Shown here: one piece after another, positions 24,490-36,662 of the stretch | Layout of the letters: the number at the start of each line of letters is the position of its first letter | Numbering within the stretch: the first letter of the stretch is position 1 | Source: Oreohelix idahoensis | Taxonomy: Eukaryota; Mollusca; Gastropoda; Stylommatophora; Oreohelicidae | DNA length: 64,000 nucleotides | Direction of reading: 5' to 3' | NCBI GenBank assembly: GCA_024509875.1 | Contig: JAMPIV010005013.1 | Coordinates: 451,001 to 515,000 of the forward strand | The notes under the pieces: model-generated | What the model saw: the letters and a program-made list of their open reading frames with translations, nothing else | Databases searched by the model: none | Told to the model about the DNA's origin: nothing | Translations under genes and position numbers: made by a program

Positions 24490-24675
24490 ATAGACGAGTC
24501 TTCGTCATTATTATTATTTTCCTTTTCGCTCTTTATGAAGCATGGAGCCACTGCTGCAGCTAGTCCTCTTACAGGAAGCCTGCAGTGGTGTATGTAGCGA
24601 TATGTTTAACATAAAAAGGTTGCCAGCTAAACAACATCACTTTAGTGGCCTTGTACAACATACCCGAGGGAGCAA
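24490..24675 (-). repeat. R1 dispersed repeat
   Basis: Starts with an ATT/ATC-type run, then TTTTCGCTCTTTATGAAGCA, GGAGCCACTGCTGCAGCTAG, CTTACAGGAAGCCTGCAG and AAGGTTGCCAGCTAAAC, ending at CCTTGTACAACATAC. One of the best-preserved copies at its left end. Confidence 0.75.
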
Positions 24676-25389
24676 AAGTCCTTTCTTTGTCTCTTCAGAA
24701 AACACCAGGAACCACTCGCGGCACATGTGGCGTGGCTTCGTTAAAATTTTTGTCAAGATAACTCTGACATAACAAATCATTGGGCACAGCTAATAGTATC
24801 AGGTGTCCGCGTTAAGATTTTAGAGCAAATCTTAGTGCAAGAAATGGAGGGAAAATTTATGTGTGCTATTTGCTTGTAGCACGAAACTAGCGCCTCCATC
24901 GCGTGCAAAGATTGCTGAAACCGGATACAAAGATAAAATCGGAAAAAAGCGCAATCGGACAAATTTAGGGAGGAAATGCAAGAAACTGATTATAGAATTG
25001 TTGTTTTATAAAATAAACAATGGACTTTAAAGACACCCCAGGGACGTTTTTCGATTAATGACGCTGCATGTAGTTTTGTCCGTACGCGCGCTTTGTAGCA
25101 TGACCCGTCGCTCGCGAAACTTAATGACCCTCTCGGCGGCCAGGAAATGTGTGGGAGGTCTCGCGGTATCATAAACCAGTTTCAGGGTTAACGGTAACCG
25201 ATATCAATAATTTATGGGTACGTGTTTACTATGGTGGCTATCACTGTCCGGTGCAAAATGGAGGGAGAATACCCGATATCCGGGATATTTATTAGCCCAG
25301 CTAGAGACGCCCCTGATTGAAAGTTAAAAAAAAAAATATGCTGTTAGTAATTAGCCAAATCTGAGTTTCTGGATATCAGCACATTTGGA
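24676..25389. other. Unassigned sequence
   Basis: No gene or repeat identified; GC content rises around 25080-25160. Confidence 0.4.
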
Positions 25390-26414
25390 ATCGCATATAA
25401 TACACTGGTTTAAAATGATTGAGCTGACAGTGATATTGGAATCCAGATTAGATGGGCAGCATGCGTTCAAAATAGCTAAACATTATGATCTGGTCACGGA
25501 ATTGAGACACGATAGGCTCACAGCAAAGGTCATAGCTGTATAAGTAGGCGCAAGAGATCTAGGGAGGCATCAGTACAGGGGCGTACATAAAATATTGGGC
25601 AGCTGGGTGGATAATACCTTTGACACCCCTTACTATCTATAAAGAACACATCCTTGCAAGTTATTTTAAGCTATAAGTAGTATCACAATAATGTCCGATG
25701 GCGCCATCCCCAACTGGCTGTCACCCGTGGCGGACTGTCCCCTCACGCCCCCTTAGTACGCCACTGCCTCGGTATATGATCTTATGAAACTATTGGTCCT
25801 GACATAACAATCAAGAACAATAGAACTTACAAGGATTTTCGAAACTGCTGAACAAGTATGGTAAAACATAGTGATAACTTTGGAATGAAGAGCAGATGGC
25901 GTATAGACAATGCTGATACAGCATTATACATCTTTACCTGGCAGAATAGATACAATAAGGAAGACAAAGGCTTTTTGGAAATTGTAACCAAATTGGAGTT
26001 TGTTCAATCCCCAGCGGAAAAGAACCAACGGGAGGACGAACTTGGGTGTGATCACCTAAGTACAGTAAAGAATGTTTAATCGATCGACCAGAAACTGTGG
26101 AAAATGCGTCATAATAACTATGGCATTAAGAATAATAGGCCTATAGACAAAGCTGATATATCCGTATTACATATCCACTTGGCAGAATCGATGAAATCAG
26201 GAAGAAAGAGCAATTTTGGAAATTGTAACCAAAATGGAGTGGGCTCAATTCCCAGCAAAGAGCAGTATCGTAGAGTCATGACCCAAGTAGGCTCGTTCCC
26301 AAAGAGTATGAAGAAAGTACAAGCGCCAAAATACTTACTTGTCTGACGGATACTTTTGATGGTCAGATTGTCTCCTGTTGAAGTGCTCTGTGTAAAAATA
26401 CCTGTCATTACCAG
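25390..26414. repeat. R5 dispersed repeat, copy 1, split by a hAT element
   Basis: Blocks at 25405-25575 (ATGATTGAGCTGACAG, ATCCAGATTAGATGGGCAGC, CGTTCAAAA) and 25767-25860 (TATATGATCTTATGAAACTA) align in order with 37855-38100. The following 26190-26400 (GAAATCAGGAAGAAAGAGCA, AATTCCCAGC, GGTCAGATTGTCTCCTGTTG) aligns with 39575-39790. An internal duplication gives two related blocks (25858-26080 and 26104-26346). No coding capacity seen. Confidence 0.65.
25576..25766. mobile_element. hAT miniature element, 191 bp
   Basis: Ends CAGGGGCGTAC and, inverted, CAGTGGCGTACTAAGG. Flanks CATCAGTA (25568-25575) and CCTCGGTA (25767-25774) match at 6 of 8 positions. The other R5 copy (near 38000) has GGCCTCAGTTTATGATC without an insert, a paralogous empty site that supports the boundaries. 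Confidence 0.75.
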
Positions 26415-27499
26415 CAGGGTCGGATTAAGGCCAACTGATGCCCTAAGCACACCCCCCCCCCCCCCCCCCTCCCCGGCGCTTCCATTGCTTAACTGAAAAA
26501 CATTAAGACTCAATTAATGCTGAAGAGACTGAAAATTCAATTTTCTTCCTGGCCAGGATCCACTGAAATGCATGCAGAAAAACGTTGGTAAGACAAACAT
26601 ACTGAACTCTAGGTCTATGTCTGACACTTTCAGTCAAAGAAATTTTTTTTTTTTTTTTTTACACTTCGGATTAAAGTCGAAAACGGCAGATATTGAAAAT
26701 TACACAAAATTCGGCTGTTACGTGTCTTTTGTATTGTAAAAGTTAATATTTAGTGACAGGATGGTTCCTGTGGCCAAGATCACTTCTAGGGTAGTAGACG
26801 TATCAGACACCGAAACAAGCCAACATCAATTAGAATTATTTGAGCCACAATGGACGAAGTGGACGTTATACATTTTATTAATACTGCGACACTGCTCCAA
26901 ATTCCATACATTTCAGGCCAATACACAATGGCATATAATATGCAGCCGTCGATATAACATTAGGCAGTCCGTTCATGTCTGAAACGCTGTCCTTTTCATT
27001 TTTAACATTTTCCAATATTTATTCACACTCGACACTGAGCAGATATACTCCCTGTAAATGCAGAAAACTAGATACACCTCACAGAAGATCTTGATGTATT
27101 AGTGATGGAATAACATAGGGATGTGCAATATATATTCAAGAGCTCAAACACATGCGTCCACTCGCCATGACACACAATGGTAGAAGGCTTGCAGACAATC
27201 TCCTCACTTCTGCAGTTTTAGTTTCACGTCTGCCAAAACAACCATTTAGGCATGACGTCACTTCCTGTATTAATAAATGACTCCGTATAAAATAAACAAA
27301 CAAGGAGCCCCGTCGAGATAACTATAATACCGACACAATCGTTATGAATTTTAATCATAACATCGACTAAAGACGACTGTAGCAGTGAAAGATATGAGAG
27401 TTAAGGGGGCATGATAGCTAGAGGGAAAATTATGTGGTGCCTCCTTCCCTTAGTGCCATAAGCACGTGCTTATTTTGCTTAATGGTTAATCCAGCCCTG
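26415..27499. mobile_element. Non-autonomous hAT element, 1,085 bp
   Basis: Left end CAGGGTCGGATTAAGGCC, right end inverted CAGGGCTGGATTAACCATTA, flanked on both sides by the perfect 8-bp duplication ATTACCAG (26407-26414 and 27500-27507). The interior holds a (C)n run near 26453-26470 and a T run near 26642-26660 but no transposase frame. Confidence 0.9.
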
Positions 27500-27507
27500 A
27501 TTACCAG

Positions 27508-27925
27508 TAAAGAATGCATAAATGATTGTTCTACAAAAATGTTTTATTGTTACTGGGTGCTGGAAGCTGACAGATTTTAAAATCTCCTCCCTAGTGGGTA
27601 TCAATACTGTAATGTACTTATGTGGAAGCATTGATCTTGAGTTAGGGAACTTTATTTATTTTCAAAGGGTTAAGAATTGGGCACGCAGGCCCGTCTGACA
27701 TTCTGCATGACTACATGAAAATATATAATGGAAGAACTTCGGGACGTGCCGAAGTTACAACCTCAAGGATTTTACCAGGGACAAACGAATTAACACCGAA
27801 GAGACAGAAAGCGAGAAAGACGTTAAAAAAAATTATTAAATTAAACAAATAAAAGATGATACGACCCGTCAATGAAAGTAGATGGTGATGCTCACGTGAA
27901 AATCCGAATGAAAAAAGGTCCTTTA
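27508..27925. other. Unassigned sequence
   Basis: No gene or repeat identified. Confidence 0.35.
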
Positions 27926-27927
27926 AT

Positions 27928-28105
27928 ATTTCTTCTTCTTCTTCCGTCCTTAGCAACCGACCGTCAAAGCAGTCAGTGGCCATTACGCCTAGTGGCGTCT
28001 TAGGGCAACAGCAGATAGGTTTTCTTTGCCATTGTTTCCCATCACGCCTATTGGCGTCTTTAGGGCAACGGCAAATCAATCCACCTGCTGCTGTTTCCGT
28101 AATCG
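27928..28105 (-). repeat. GAA-tailed repeat with internal duplication
   Basis: Begins on + with CTTCTTCTTCTTCC, the inverse of a (GAA)n tail. It then contains two related ~60-bp blocks built around ATTACGCCTAGTGGCGTCTT and ATCACGCCTATTGGCGTCTT, each followed by AGGGCAAC. GCCTAGTGGC and GCCTATTGGC are small hairpins. Confidence 0.6.
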
Positions 28106-28833
28106 AAGTTACTGGCAAACGGGTATCAGCCCGTTGGTTCCTTTAATATTGAAGGAAATAAACTGGCCGAAGGTTTCGTGAAACTCATTCAATAAAGAGA
28201 CTAAACGTTCATACCTGTCGCGGACACACGCACATTGTACAAGGCTTGTACAAGGTGTCGCAAAAGGTTGAATCCACAGGCAATTTATATTTTTATTTAT
28301 TTGCATATATATATTTACAATTATTCATCAGAACTGTCTAAATCCGAAACTTTTTCGGTTTTAGTTTTGGTTTTAGTTTACAATCCATAGCGCTAACTAT
28401 TTAACATGAAAAAAATTAGATATAAATTATAGAAACATATTATTTTTTCTACGGGGTCAAACTTTTGCCACACATTGTATATGTTCACTATGGGATACGG
28501 ACGATTAATCTATATAACCTTCATGACTCAGGTGGACAAATCTGTAGGCTGGCGCGGATCATTTCCTAAGCCCCCTTCGCCATTAAACATTGCCATAACT
28601 CAGAAAATTCCAAGTTTGAGACTGTGAAAAGTATAAATTAAAATAAATTTCTGGACCCTTTATGTAGATCAATATTCAAACTGACTGCTAGGACCTGCCG
28701 ATATTTCTGTGGCAATTAGTTTGACATCATGAGGTTGCCAGTTCCGTGCACAAACCTCGTAGCGGTCACCTTGTATGATATTCTTGAGTGCGCATCACTT
28801 TTATTCTGTCTTTATTTCTTCGTAGACCCCGTG
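28106..28833. other. Unassigned sequence with an R1 fragment
   Basis: About 28725-28795 (CATCATGAGGTTGCCAG, TGCACAAACCTCGTAGC, CACCTTGTATGATAT) is a partial R1 copy on the minus strand. The rest shows nothing recognisable. Confidence 0.45.
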
Positions 28834-29551
28834 AGAACTACAAAGGACAACTTAATATAATAACAGAACTACAAAGGACAACTTAATATAATAACAGAAC
28901 TACAAAGGACAACTTAATATAATAACAGAACTACAAAGGACAACTTAATATAATAACAGAACTACAAAGGTCAACTTAATATAATAACAGAACTACAAAG
29001 GACAAGTTAATATAATAACAGAACTACAAAGGACAAGTTAATATAATAACAGAACTACAAAGGACAACTTAATATAATAACAGAAGTACAAAGGACAACT
29101 TAATATAATAACAGAACTACAAAGGACAACTTAATATAATAACAGAACTACGAAGGACAACTTAATATAATAACAGAACTACAAAGGACAACTTAATATA
29201 ATAACAGAAGTACAAAGGACAACTTAATATAATAACAGAAGTACAAAGGACAACTAAATATAATAACAGAACTACGAAGGACAACTTAATATAATAACAG
29301 AACTACGAAGGACAACTTAATATAATAACAGAACTACAAAGGACAACTTAATATAATAACAGAACTACAAAGGACAACTTAATATAATAACAGAACTACA
29401 AAGGACAACTTAATATAATAACAGAACTACAAAGGACAACTTAATATAATAACAGAACTACAAAGGACAACTTAATATAATAACAGAACTACAAAGGACA
29501 ACTTAATATAATAACAGAACTACAAAGGACAACTTAATATAATAACAGAAC
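28834..29551. repeat. 31-bp minisatellite, 23 units
   Basis: GAACTACAAAGGACAACTTA followed by ATATAATAACA repeats at a constant 31-bp period. Units differ by single substitutions (GTACAAAGG, ACGAAGG, GACAAGTT variants). Confidence 0.97.
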
Positions 29552-29929
29552 TTAAAATATAGCAAAGAAAATGTGAAATCTCGTTAGCCATTCCACTGCG
29601 AGGCAGGCGCAAAACGATAGAAATGCATTTGATTATGTGCATATATGTTGTATTTTTAGTGTATTTGTTCCATTTGTGTCACCAAGCCTCATTCGCAGAA
29701 TTCTATTTCGAGGAACGTGGTTTTGGCCAGAAGCAAACAATGCTCCTTTATAACTGGGTTGCTAGCATCTGCTTTTATCACTAGCTATAACGTGGACAGT
29801 GAACACGCAGTAGAATAAATGAAGCCTTTGACACGTGCATATGAAGAAGAATAAGATAAATCTCATGGGGGAAGGAAAGAAGAAATGAAATAATTTACTC
29901 TTAAATATGCATAATGAAAGAGATCTACA

Positions 29930-30200
29930 TTAAAGGTAAAGGTTTATGTAGGCCCGTAGCAGATACTGTCGTAGGGAAGGGAAGTGTTATAGACGTCACT
30001 ATACTAGTTCCAGCTTCAGAAGGTACGGTGACCAGTTCATGTCGTTGCTTACATTGTCGTCCTTAAATCTAGAGCTGAGTTAGGTACCTATTTACAGCTA
30101 AGTAGACTGGAGTGTTAAGGCACCGTGTTTCAAGATTCGGTACCTTTGCCGGGAGAGACCATACGCTCTAACAACTCTGCTAATCGGACGCTCAAGATCA
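29930..30200 (-). mobile_element. SINE-A, full copy
   Basis: Read inverted: tRNA-like head at the right (AGCAGAGTTGTTAGAGCG, degenerate box B around GGTACCGAATCTTGAAAC) and body leftwards (ACAGCTAAGTAGACTGGAG on +). The 3' end is near 29940 with AAAGGTAAAGG on +, that is CCTTTACCTTT on the element strand. Confidence 0.75.
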
Positions 30201-30224
30201 ACATTAGACAAATAAAATATGTTG

Positions 30225-30395
30225 CACATATAGCATGTCGTTAACAGTAAACCTGCTTGTGGGGCTGGTAAACTCATCATGTGAAACAAGCAGCTGCATA
30301 AACCGCTGCTACAAAACAAAATGAATGCTGTGGTGTAGTCTTCCTGGGAAGCAGCTGCAGTTATGGCTTGGAGTTCCATAGTGAGCAGAAAAGGA
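30225..30395 (+). repeat. R1 dispersed repeat
   Basis: GGGGCTGGTAAACTCATCAT, ACCGCTGCTACAAAACAAAA, TGAATGCTGTGG, CTTCCTGGGAAGCAGCTGCA and GTTATGGCTTGGAGTTCCAT follow in inverse R1 order. Confidence 0.65.
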
Positions 30396-31345
30396 AAAGA
30401 TGATAATTTCTTTGTATCTTATTGAATGCTTTTGGTGGCATTGTTATTTTCTTAACGTACTTCATCAAGCAAGTTGAAGTTTTTCCTGTCGATTGTTTTG
30501 AGTTGTAACTATGTTTTGTTTTTTACGTCCATGGTTGGCAGTCTGTTCTATTTATTAGTTATTATTCGTTGAAAAAAGGCTAATCTACAGGAACAGAAAG
30601 TAGATCATGAGTAGGCCCTATATGGAACTGGAAGTAGCATTTAATACCACAATAACAACAAATCGAGAAGTTTCTCATACCCTATGGGGGTGCTCTCGCC
30701 TCAGGTTGGGAGCCCTTGAGTTGGCACCATCCTACGTTTCTCTGTCCCATTAATTGGAAAATAAAAAAATTGTTTGCGTAGAACACGTAGTAGATAATAT
30801 ATAGAAAACGGCTATTTATGAGGACAAAAATGAAATAGATAAAATAAAAAGAAGACAATATCTCCGTTCGATACTACATTTCAATGTTGCATTAAGTCAG
30901 ATCTATGAACTCACTTTCTGATCGACCTTGGAATGGGTGCCAAATTGAATGACCTCCATCCCTGTCTGTGCAAACATCGCAAGCCGCTAAGTATTTGTCT
31001 GGCCTTGGAGGTTCCTGCCAGCATAGCTGTTTCAGATTACCGCCATCCACCAGAAGAAGGTTGGAGGTGGCTTTTGGATATTGGAAGATGATAATGGAGG
31101 GTTTGGTGAGAACCGATGAGCTTGAATTGTAAAAAGCCTCCGCGTGTTAAGATGTCACGTTTTCGTTGTCGTCGGATGTTTAGGAGAGGAATAAAGACGA
31201 CACCGATCACACTTTACATAATACTGTAAAATCAACATTCGCATCAGTGTCTCTCTAAGCAGATTTTTCACAGACTTTGAGACAAATACAGTCAAGAAAA
31301 ATGTGTTTCTTTATATGATGTGCCTCATAAAGATTTGAATGAATT
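30396..31345. other. Unassigned sequence
   Basis: No gene or repeat identified in about 950 bp. Confidence 0.35.
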
Positions 31346-31349
31346 TGAC

Positions 31350-31842
31350 TGGTTTGGTTTGGTTTTGATTTTTAAGGACCATCTTCATTGTACAAAGACA
31401 ACTCCATCAGTGCTCCAATCTCCTCCCTTAGTTCACATAAGGAGGATCTCAGCACAGTGTAGGAACTCCGTAGCACGGGCGAGAATTCCAATGTGTATAT
31501 AGGAATTACACATTCTATAAACATTTTTGTGGTGGGTAGGTTTCTAATTTTTAAATTTTACCAGGATAGCGGCCTTCTCTTTACGATTTCCAACTGCCGT
31601 GAGATTTTTAACGTGCGCAACGTGCACCTCCTATTTTTTCGCCCTTGTCCGAGAAGGCTCGGTATCCGATCTCACTAATCTCACTACCCAGGAGACCGGA
31701 AAGGGGGGGGGGGGTTGTATTACATCATTAGGACAACTGATTCTGACAAAAAGTCCATAAATTATATTCCCTGTACTGGGAATCGAACCCGGTACCTTTA
31801 GAATTCTAGGTAGACGCCATACCTCTTAGCCACTCCGACACC
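31350..31842 (-). mobile_element. SINE-B, tRNA-derived, copy 2
   Basis: On the minus strand the head has a box A-like GTGGCTAAGAGG and a near-consensus box B GGGTTCGATTCCC. The body matches 19155-19615 throughout, and the tail is again built of CCAAA-like units. A G run at 31706-31716 interrupts the body. The intact box B makes this the better of the two copies. Confidence 0.85.
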
Positions 31843-32948
31843 CTTTCACTGACTGGTTGCTTGAAGTAGTATACAGTACTCTCTACAGCAATAAAAGAAG
31901 CAGGTTGTGAGACCGATGGAGATGTATAGAGTTTAAGGGATGAACGAGACAGCAACGTCTGCTACGAAACGAGACACCAAAGTTCCCCGACGAAAAGAGC
32001 ACGGAGTGCAGAATAACTAAGATTAGCAAGTTAGAAAACAAAAGAAAATCCAGAAAACCCGAACTGATCCAGAAAAATCGATGACCATCAATGTGTCACA
32101 ATGGACGAGTGGCAACCCTGAAACACTAACGACTCGTAATGGATTATCATATTGTCAGAAACGACCCCAAGAAACTTCCCATTTGCGGCTTAATGCGTTT
32201 ATAAAACTCCTCTTGCTTTAGATATGTATATGACGAAGAGAATTGTGAATGTTATTATTGAGTTTTAGAATAATTCTGCTGAGACTGAATTGTGTTCTAC
32301 ACTTAAGTCAGGGTTGGCCAGTGAAACTAGACGTATTTGTGCGACTTGCAGACAATATATATGGTTGATACATAGGTGAATGAGATGGGTTTGACTGGCA
32401 AGTACCTTTTTGAATGGTAGTGTGAATGCATTAGTTTTTAAATATACGTGTGCATGTGTGTGTGTGTGTGAGTCGATCCGTAAATATGTTACTCGTTTAT
32501 TTTATATTTGAATAAATAACGTGAGCGAGTGAATTTATTAGTATGTGAATTAGTGGGTGACAGAATAAACTCATCAGAAAGTTTATTAGTGAGAGAGTTT
32601 GTGAATGAATCAGTGAGTTAATGAGTGAAAATGCAAGTGTATTTATGAAGAAATTCAGCATGGCTAAAGGATTAGATCATCCCACATAAACAGCACTCAA
32701 CCCATGTCTCGTGTCTCAGTCTGCCACAATCTCAATCCTTACAACACATAACGAGGTTGAAAAACCAGATTCATGTTGAGACGCACCGAACTTGATAACC
32801 TCTTCAGCAATTGTCAAGACTGCTAAGCCGTGCAGGATGGATTTAAGAAGCCTAGTCCGGATCAAGTTCATTTATAATGGGGCATTATGCGATACGACAA
32901 AAAGAAATCCTTCTGAGTCGCTCGCAGACACACACCGAGACCTTAAAG
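31843..32948. other. Unassigned sequence
   Basis: A short (GT)n near 32456-32470 and a GAGTGAAT-rich stretch near 32520-32640; no gene. Confidence 0.35.
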
Positions 32949-33029
32949 CAGGGGTTCCCAACCTGGGGCCAGCGTACCCCGGGGGGTGGGGGGTAAGAGA
33001 AGCTCGTCAAGGGGGTACGGAGAATATTA

Positions 33030-33715
33030 ACTAGGTTAAGATAGTCTCGTAGCTAAAACTGTCGTAGGGTAGTGAAGAATAAGAAACTTCAACATACTTA
33101 TAAAAATAAAGTGGGGTGAACTGCCTTTTGCCTTCGCTACCTCACGAGCAGAACCCATTTACAGCTAGGTAGAATGGAGCGTGACGTTATCAGGTTTAGA
33201 TCTCGGAACCATTAACTGTGCTGTGAGATAAAAACGCTTTAACCCCTTAGCCCAGAGGTCGGCAACCCAAGAGATTTGCGATCTACTTTAGAAATACTAA
33301 GCATTGCCCAGCATTCTATAACATTTACCACACACACACACACATATATACATCTGTGTGTGTGTAATTGTAAGCCAAACGAAAAAAAGGGGGTGGGGGG
33401 TGGGTGGGGAGGGGGGAATAATGAACCTTACAAAAAAAATGGCGTTCCTACCTCAAGCAGTTCACGAATATATTTTAGTAGCGAGCTCGAGTTTTCATTG
33501 GGAATGCGGAAAAAAAAAGTAACTTTGATCCCGGGGACACCGCGATTTTAAACGCTGGCGGGAGAGGTCTAGTACGATATTTCCCTAGTTTAGACAGTCT
33601 TTTTTTTCTCTCCCCGCAGTCGCTTAAAGATCTACCAAATAATCCAATGGGATAAGCGATAGATCGTGATCGACTGGTTACCGACCCCTGACATTGCCAA
33701 TCGAACGCTCGAATA
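33030..33715 (-). mobile_element. SINE-A copy interrupted by a hAT element
   Basis: The body and head at about 33030-33252 (CTGTCGTAGG, CATTTACAGCTAGGTAGAA, CGCTTTAACCCCTTAGCC on +) continue after the inner hAT as AATCGAACGCTC at 33699-33711. The break falls inside box A of the tRNA-like head. Confidence 0.75.
33253..33690. mobile_element. Inner hAT element, 438 bp
   Basis: Left end CAGAGGTCGGCAACCC, right end inverted CAGGGGTCGGTAACCAGTCG. Flanks CCTTAGCC and ACATTGCC match at 5 of 8 positions. The SINE-A sequence is restored when the element and one flank are removed, which supports the boundaries better than the decayed duplication does. Confidence 0.8.
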
Positions 33716-34042
33716 TTTAATAAATAATATTATTTAACAACAAAAATAATTAAATAAATATAAACACCAAGGATCTCACTAATATATTTTGCTGTATTCT
33801 GATAGACACTGAACAACTTTATGACACAAACAAATGTTGGTTTCTGCAAAATAAAGTTCTCTTTACAACATCAAAAATATTACTTAATCTTTAAAAATAA
33901 AATTATTTGTTTCGCTATATGTATGTGCATGCTAAATCCTAGAATTTATTTCTTCTGATATTTAAAAAAGCAGTACATGACGGTTTATTGAAAGCGAAAG
34001 GGGTACCAGGACAGAAAAAGGTTGGAAACCCTTGCCTTAATG

Positions 34043-36500
34043 ACTGAATTGCGGTTTGGTGCTTCGTAACGGGCAGATGTGATGTTGAAAAATAGCTTTC
34101 TGACTAGTGGATATTGAGAGGAAAAGAGAAATTATTATCCTGCGACGTGAAAACGCTGTGAAAATGCCTTTTCTTGTGTGCGTATGGGCTTGAGTGTTCT
34201 CCAGAAATAAAAAAAAGTTGCCTTTGTTTGCAGGGAAGATCGTAAAGATAAGCGACTATGATTCAGAACTGAAAGTTAGGAAGCAAGAAGATTCAAGAAA
34301 ACTTTCAGCGACAGGACGTCTAAAACCGGTATTGTAATTTAGAAGGAAGAGGTGAGGATTCGTCCCAGGCGATTACTTCTGGCAAGGGCGGTGGGGTGGC
34401 AAAATGGCCATTAAAGAGAAAAAGATGTTTGTCTTTATGTTCGTTTGACCATCAACTGGAACCTGCTGAATTAATTCAACGACCTGTGTTTATTTTTGAC
34501 TCTCAATTCAGTGGAAGGTAGATAAAAGCAGAGAAAAATAACACTGTTGTGGAATCCATTGGTTACAAGGAATAAGACAAGGTAGAAATATTGTTGCCAT
34601 TTTCTTTAATGCACTGAGAACTGGGACTTGAACACGCACGACATCGTAACTGATTAGTTATGTTCGATAAATTATCTAAAACGAACACAAGAAAACACAC
34701 AAGATATTAATTTTTTTTCTCCCGAAAATAGCGAGTAATGGCTCCCAGAAATCGTGTAGCATTAATCAAATTCGTACTTTCTATGTCATATTTACATGAA
34801 AAACTCTAAACAGCACGTGGGCTCGAACAAAATTAGAATTTTTAAAGCCTTCTCCCCCTTTTTCATAATAACTTGCATGGACACTAGCTTACTCAGAAGA
34901 AATAAAAAACCACCTTACAATCAACTAATACAGCTAAGATATAGTTTTTAAGCACCGAAAAGGGCACAGTAGATTAGTGCACTTATTTAATAATGAGATT
35001 AACGTTAGTTCTAGGCGCTGTTCCAGGTTCGGTGTCCAACATTGGGGTGATAATAAAGTCTTAAGGTTACTACATTCAGCGTGACTATTATACTTGGCTG
35101 AGCCAGTAACTGAAGATATCGATCTTTAAAGAACTGAATTAAGTGTCAGCACCTTTCGGTTTTTTAAATTGTTCGTGTTTTTTTTTTTCCTTTCTATTTC
35201 ACAAATTCTGTGTAATAAGGATCGAAATAACCATCTTTTGTGATTGCAGCTGTAACAGAAGTCGTTTTTATCCATGATTTCGAAGGCTTGTTTTAGTACT
35301 ATAACACTGTCAACTCTTGGAACCATTAAGTAAAGCAATATTTCGTAACCTGTGGTCCATGGGAGTCCTAAAGTTTAAAATGTAAAGTTTTTTTTATTAC
35401 GCCTTTAGGAACAATTTTTATTTTCAAAAAGGCACCAAGGCCTTCATCGGGCAATGAAAGGGGCATTTGGCACCCAAAAAAAAAAATTAAGAAACCATGA
35501 ATTAAAAGTTTATTTAGACTCTAGAACATAATATAAATGTACTATAATAAATGTATTAAAGACCACAAGCTCTTTTATATGTGGACAAATGCCATAGTTT
35601 AACCAACTGACCTTGTGTCTATGTTGAACAGGGCGTCTCGCCTAAACGAGGCGACACTCCTATTTAAAAAGAAAAAAAAGCTACACAAAATGAGAACGAT
35701 ATACAAACTCATTTTTTTTTTACAATACATGTCTTCAAGTGCAAAGCACTGTATTCAACCATGCGTACAGCACTGTATTCAACCATGCATAGAGAAAAAC
35801 TGGAAACACCAAACAAGCATTTATTAATGGAAACAAAGTAAAGAACAACTCTATTATGGTTCAATAAATACTATAGCTGATCACTGCAAACAAACCGAAA
35901 ACATGTTCAAAAATTAACGCATCAATTGAGGCAAATGAGTTAACTAAAGAAGGATTTTACAGACATACTAACTGGGTTCAGTGCGCTCAACATGAAGGAA
36001 GAAAAATGCAAGGATCATCAAGACAAGGAGAGAAAAGAAAAAAGAAACACCTGCTTGAAATAAATCACCCCTAAACCTTATACCTCTGCTCAAGTTCCTT
36101 CAACCTGTGCAAACAAGATTTTCCTTCCCCCCCCCCCCCCCCCTTTTTAACACACCCCCAGTGTCTCCACGTTTTGGCCCTAACATAAACGTTATCCCAT
36201 ATTTCATATATAACTACGCGCTATTCTTATGAGGTGTATTAATCTCTTACATCCCCATATAGGTAATGATGTAATCTCACTAGATCAAATACTGATGTAG
36301 ACCAGCAATATAAAATTTCATGGTATTGTTGTTTTGTGACTAAATTGCCAAGAAAATTTCCATTTTGGATACAGTTGAGATACAGTCTGTTCCCAGATCT
36401 CTCCTTAAGTTGCATGGAGCCACCACAGCAGATGGCCCCCTCTTGCAAGACGCCCTTACTAAAGTATTCACTAGGGTGGTTACTGCAGCAAGATGTTTGA
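34043..36500. other. Unassigned sequence
   Basis: About 2.4 kb with no recognisable gene. A 27-bp duplication containing GCACTGTATTCAACCATGC lies near 35747-35790, and a C run at 36127-36143. The stretch around 35350-35515 has hAT-like wording (AACCTGTGGTCCATGGGAG) but no second end. Confidence 0.35.
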
Positions 36501-36504
36501 CACA

Positions 36505-36662
36505 CGTATCTACGGCGCCACCTCAGATTGGGCGAAAAGTAACTCACAGCAAGCAGAAGAGAGAAGAAAATGTCGAAAGGAACACCATGAAAATAAGCAG
36601 CTGAGGGCTGTCACCGCAGGGGCGCATTCACATAGTCTATAATGACTGAAGGGGCTATTACG
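36505..36662 (+). repeat. TTA-tailed LINE 3' fragment
   Basis: Shares with 17736-18154 and 60347-60655 the blocks GAAAATGTCGAAAGGA, AATAAGCAGCTGAGGGCTGT and GACTGAAGGGGCTATTA. Here it is on the + strand, with the tail reduced to one or two units. Confidence 0.7.

Larger units (their letters stand above)
32949..34034. mobile_element. Outer hAT element, 1,086 bp
   Basis: Left end CAGGGGTTCCCAACCTGG; right end inverted CAAGGGTTTCCAACCTTTTT. Flanks CCTTAAAG (32941-32948) and CCTTAATG (34035-34042) form an 8-bp duplication with one mismatch. It carries a SINE-A copy, which itself holds a smaller hAT element. No transposase frame. Confidence 0.85.

Noticed and set aside
28834..29551. CRISPR-like array (regular repeats)
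   Set aside because: Units are contiguous, with no unique spacers between them, in a eukaryotic setting; it is a minisatellite. The same applies to 38126-39560 and 42486-43280.
35345..35515. hAT-like wording AACCTGTGGTCCATGGGAG
   Set aside because: No matching inverted end or target duplication could be located.
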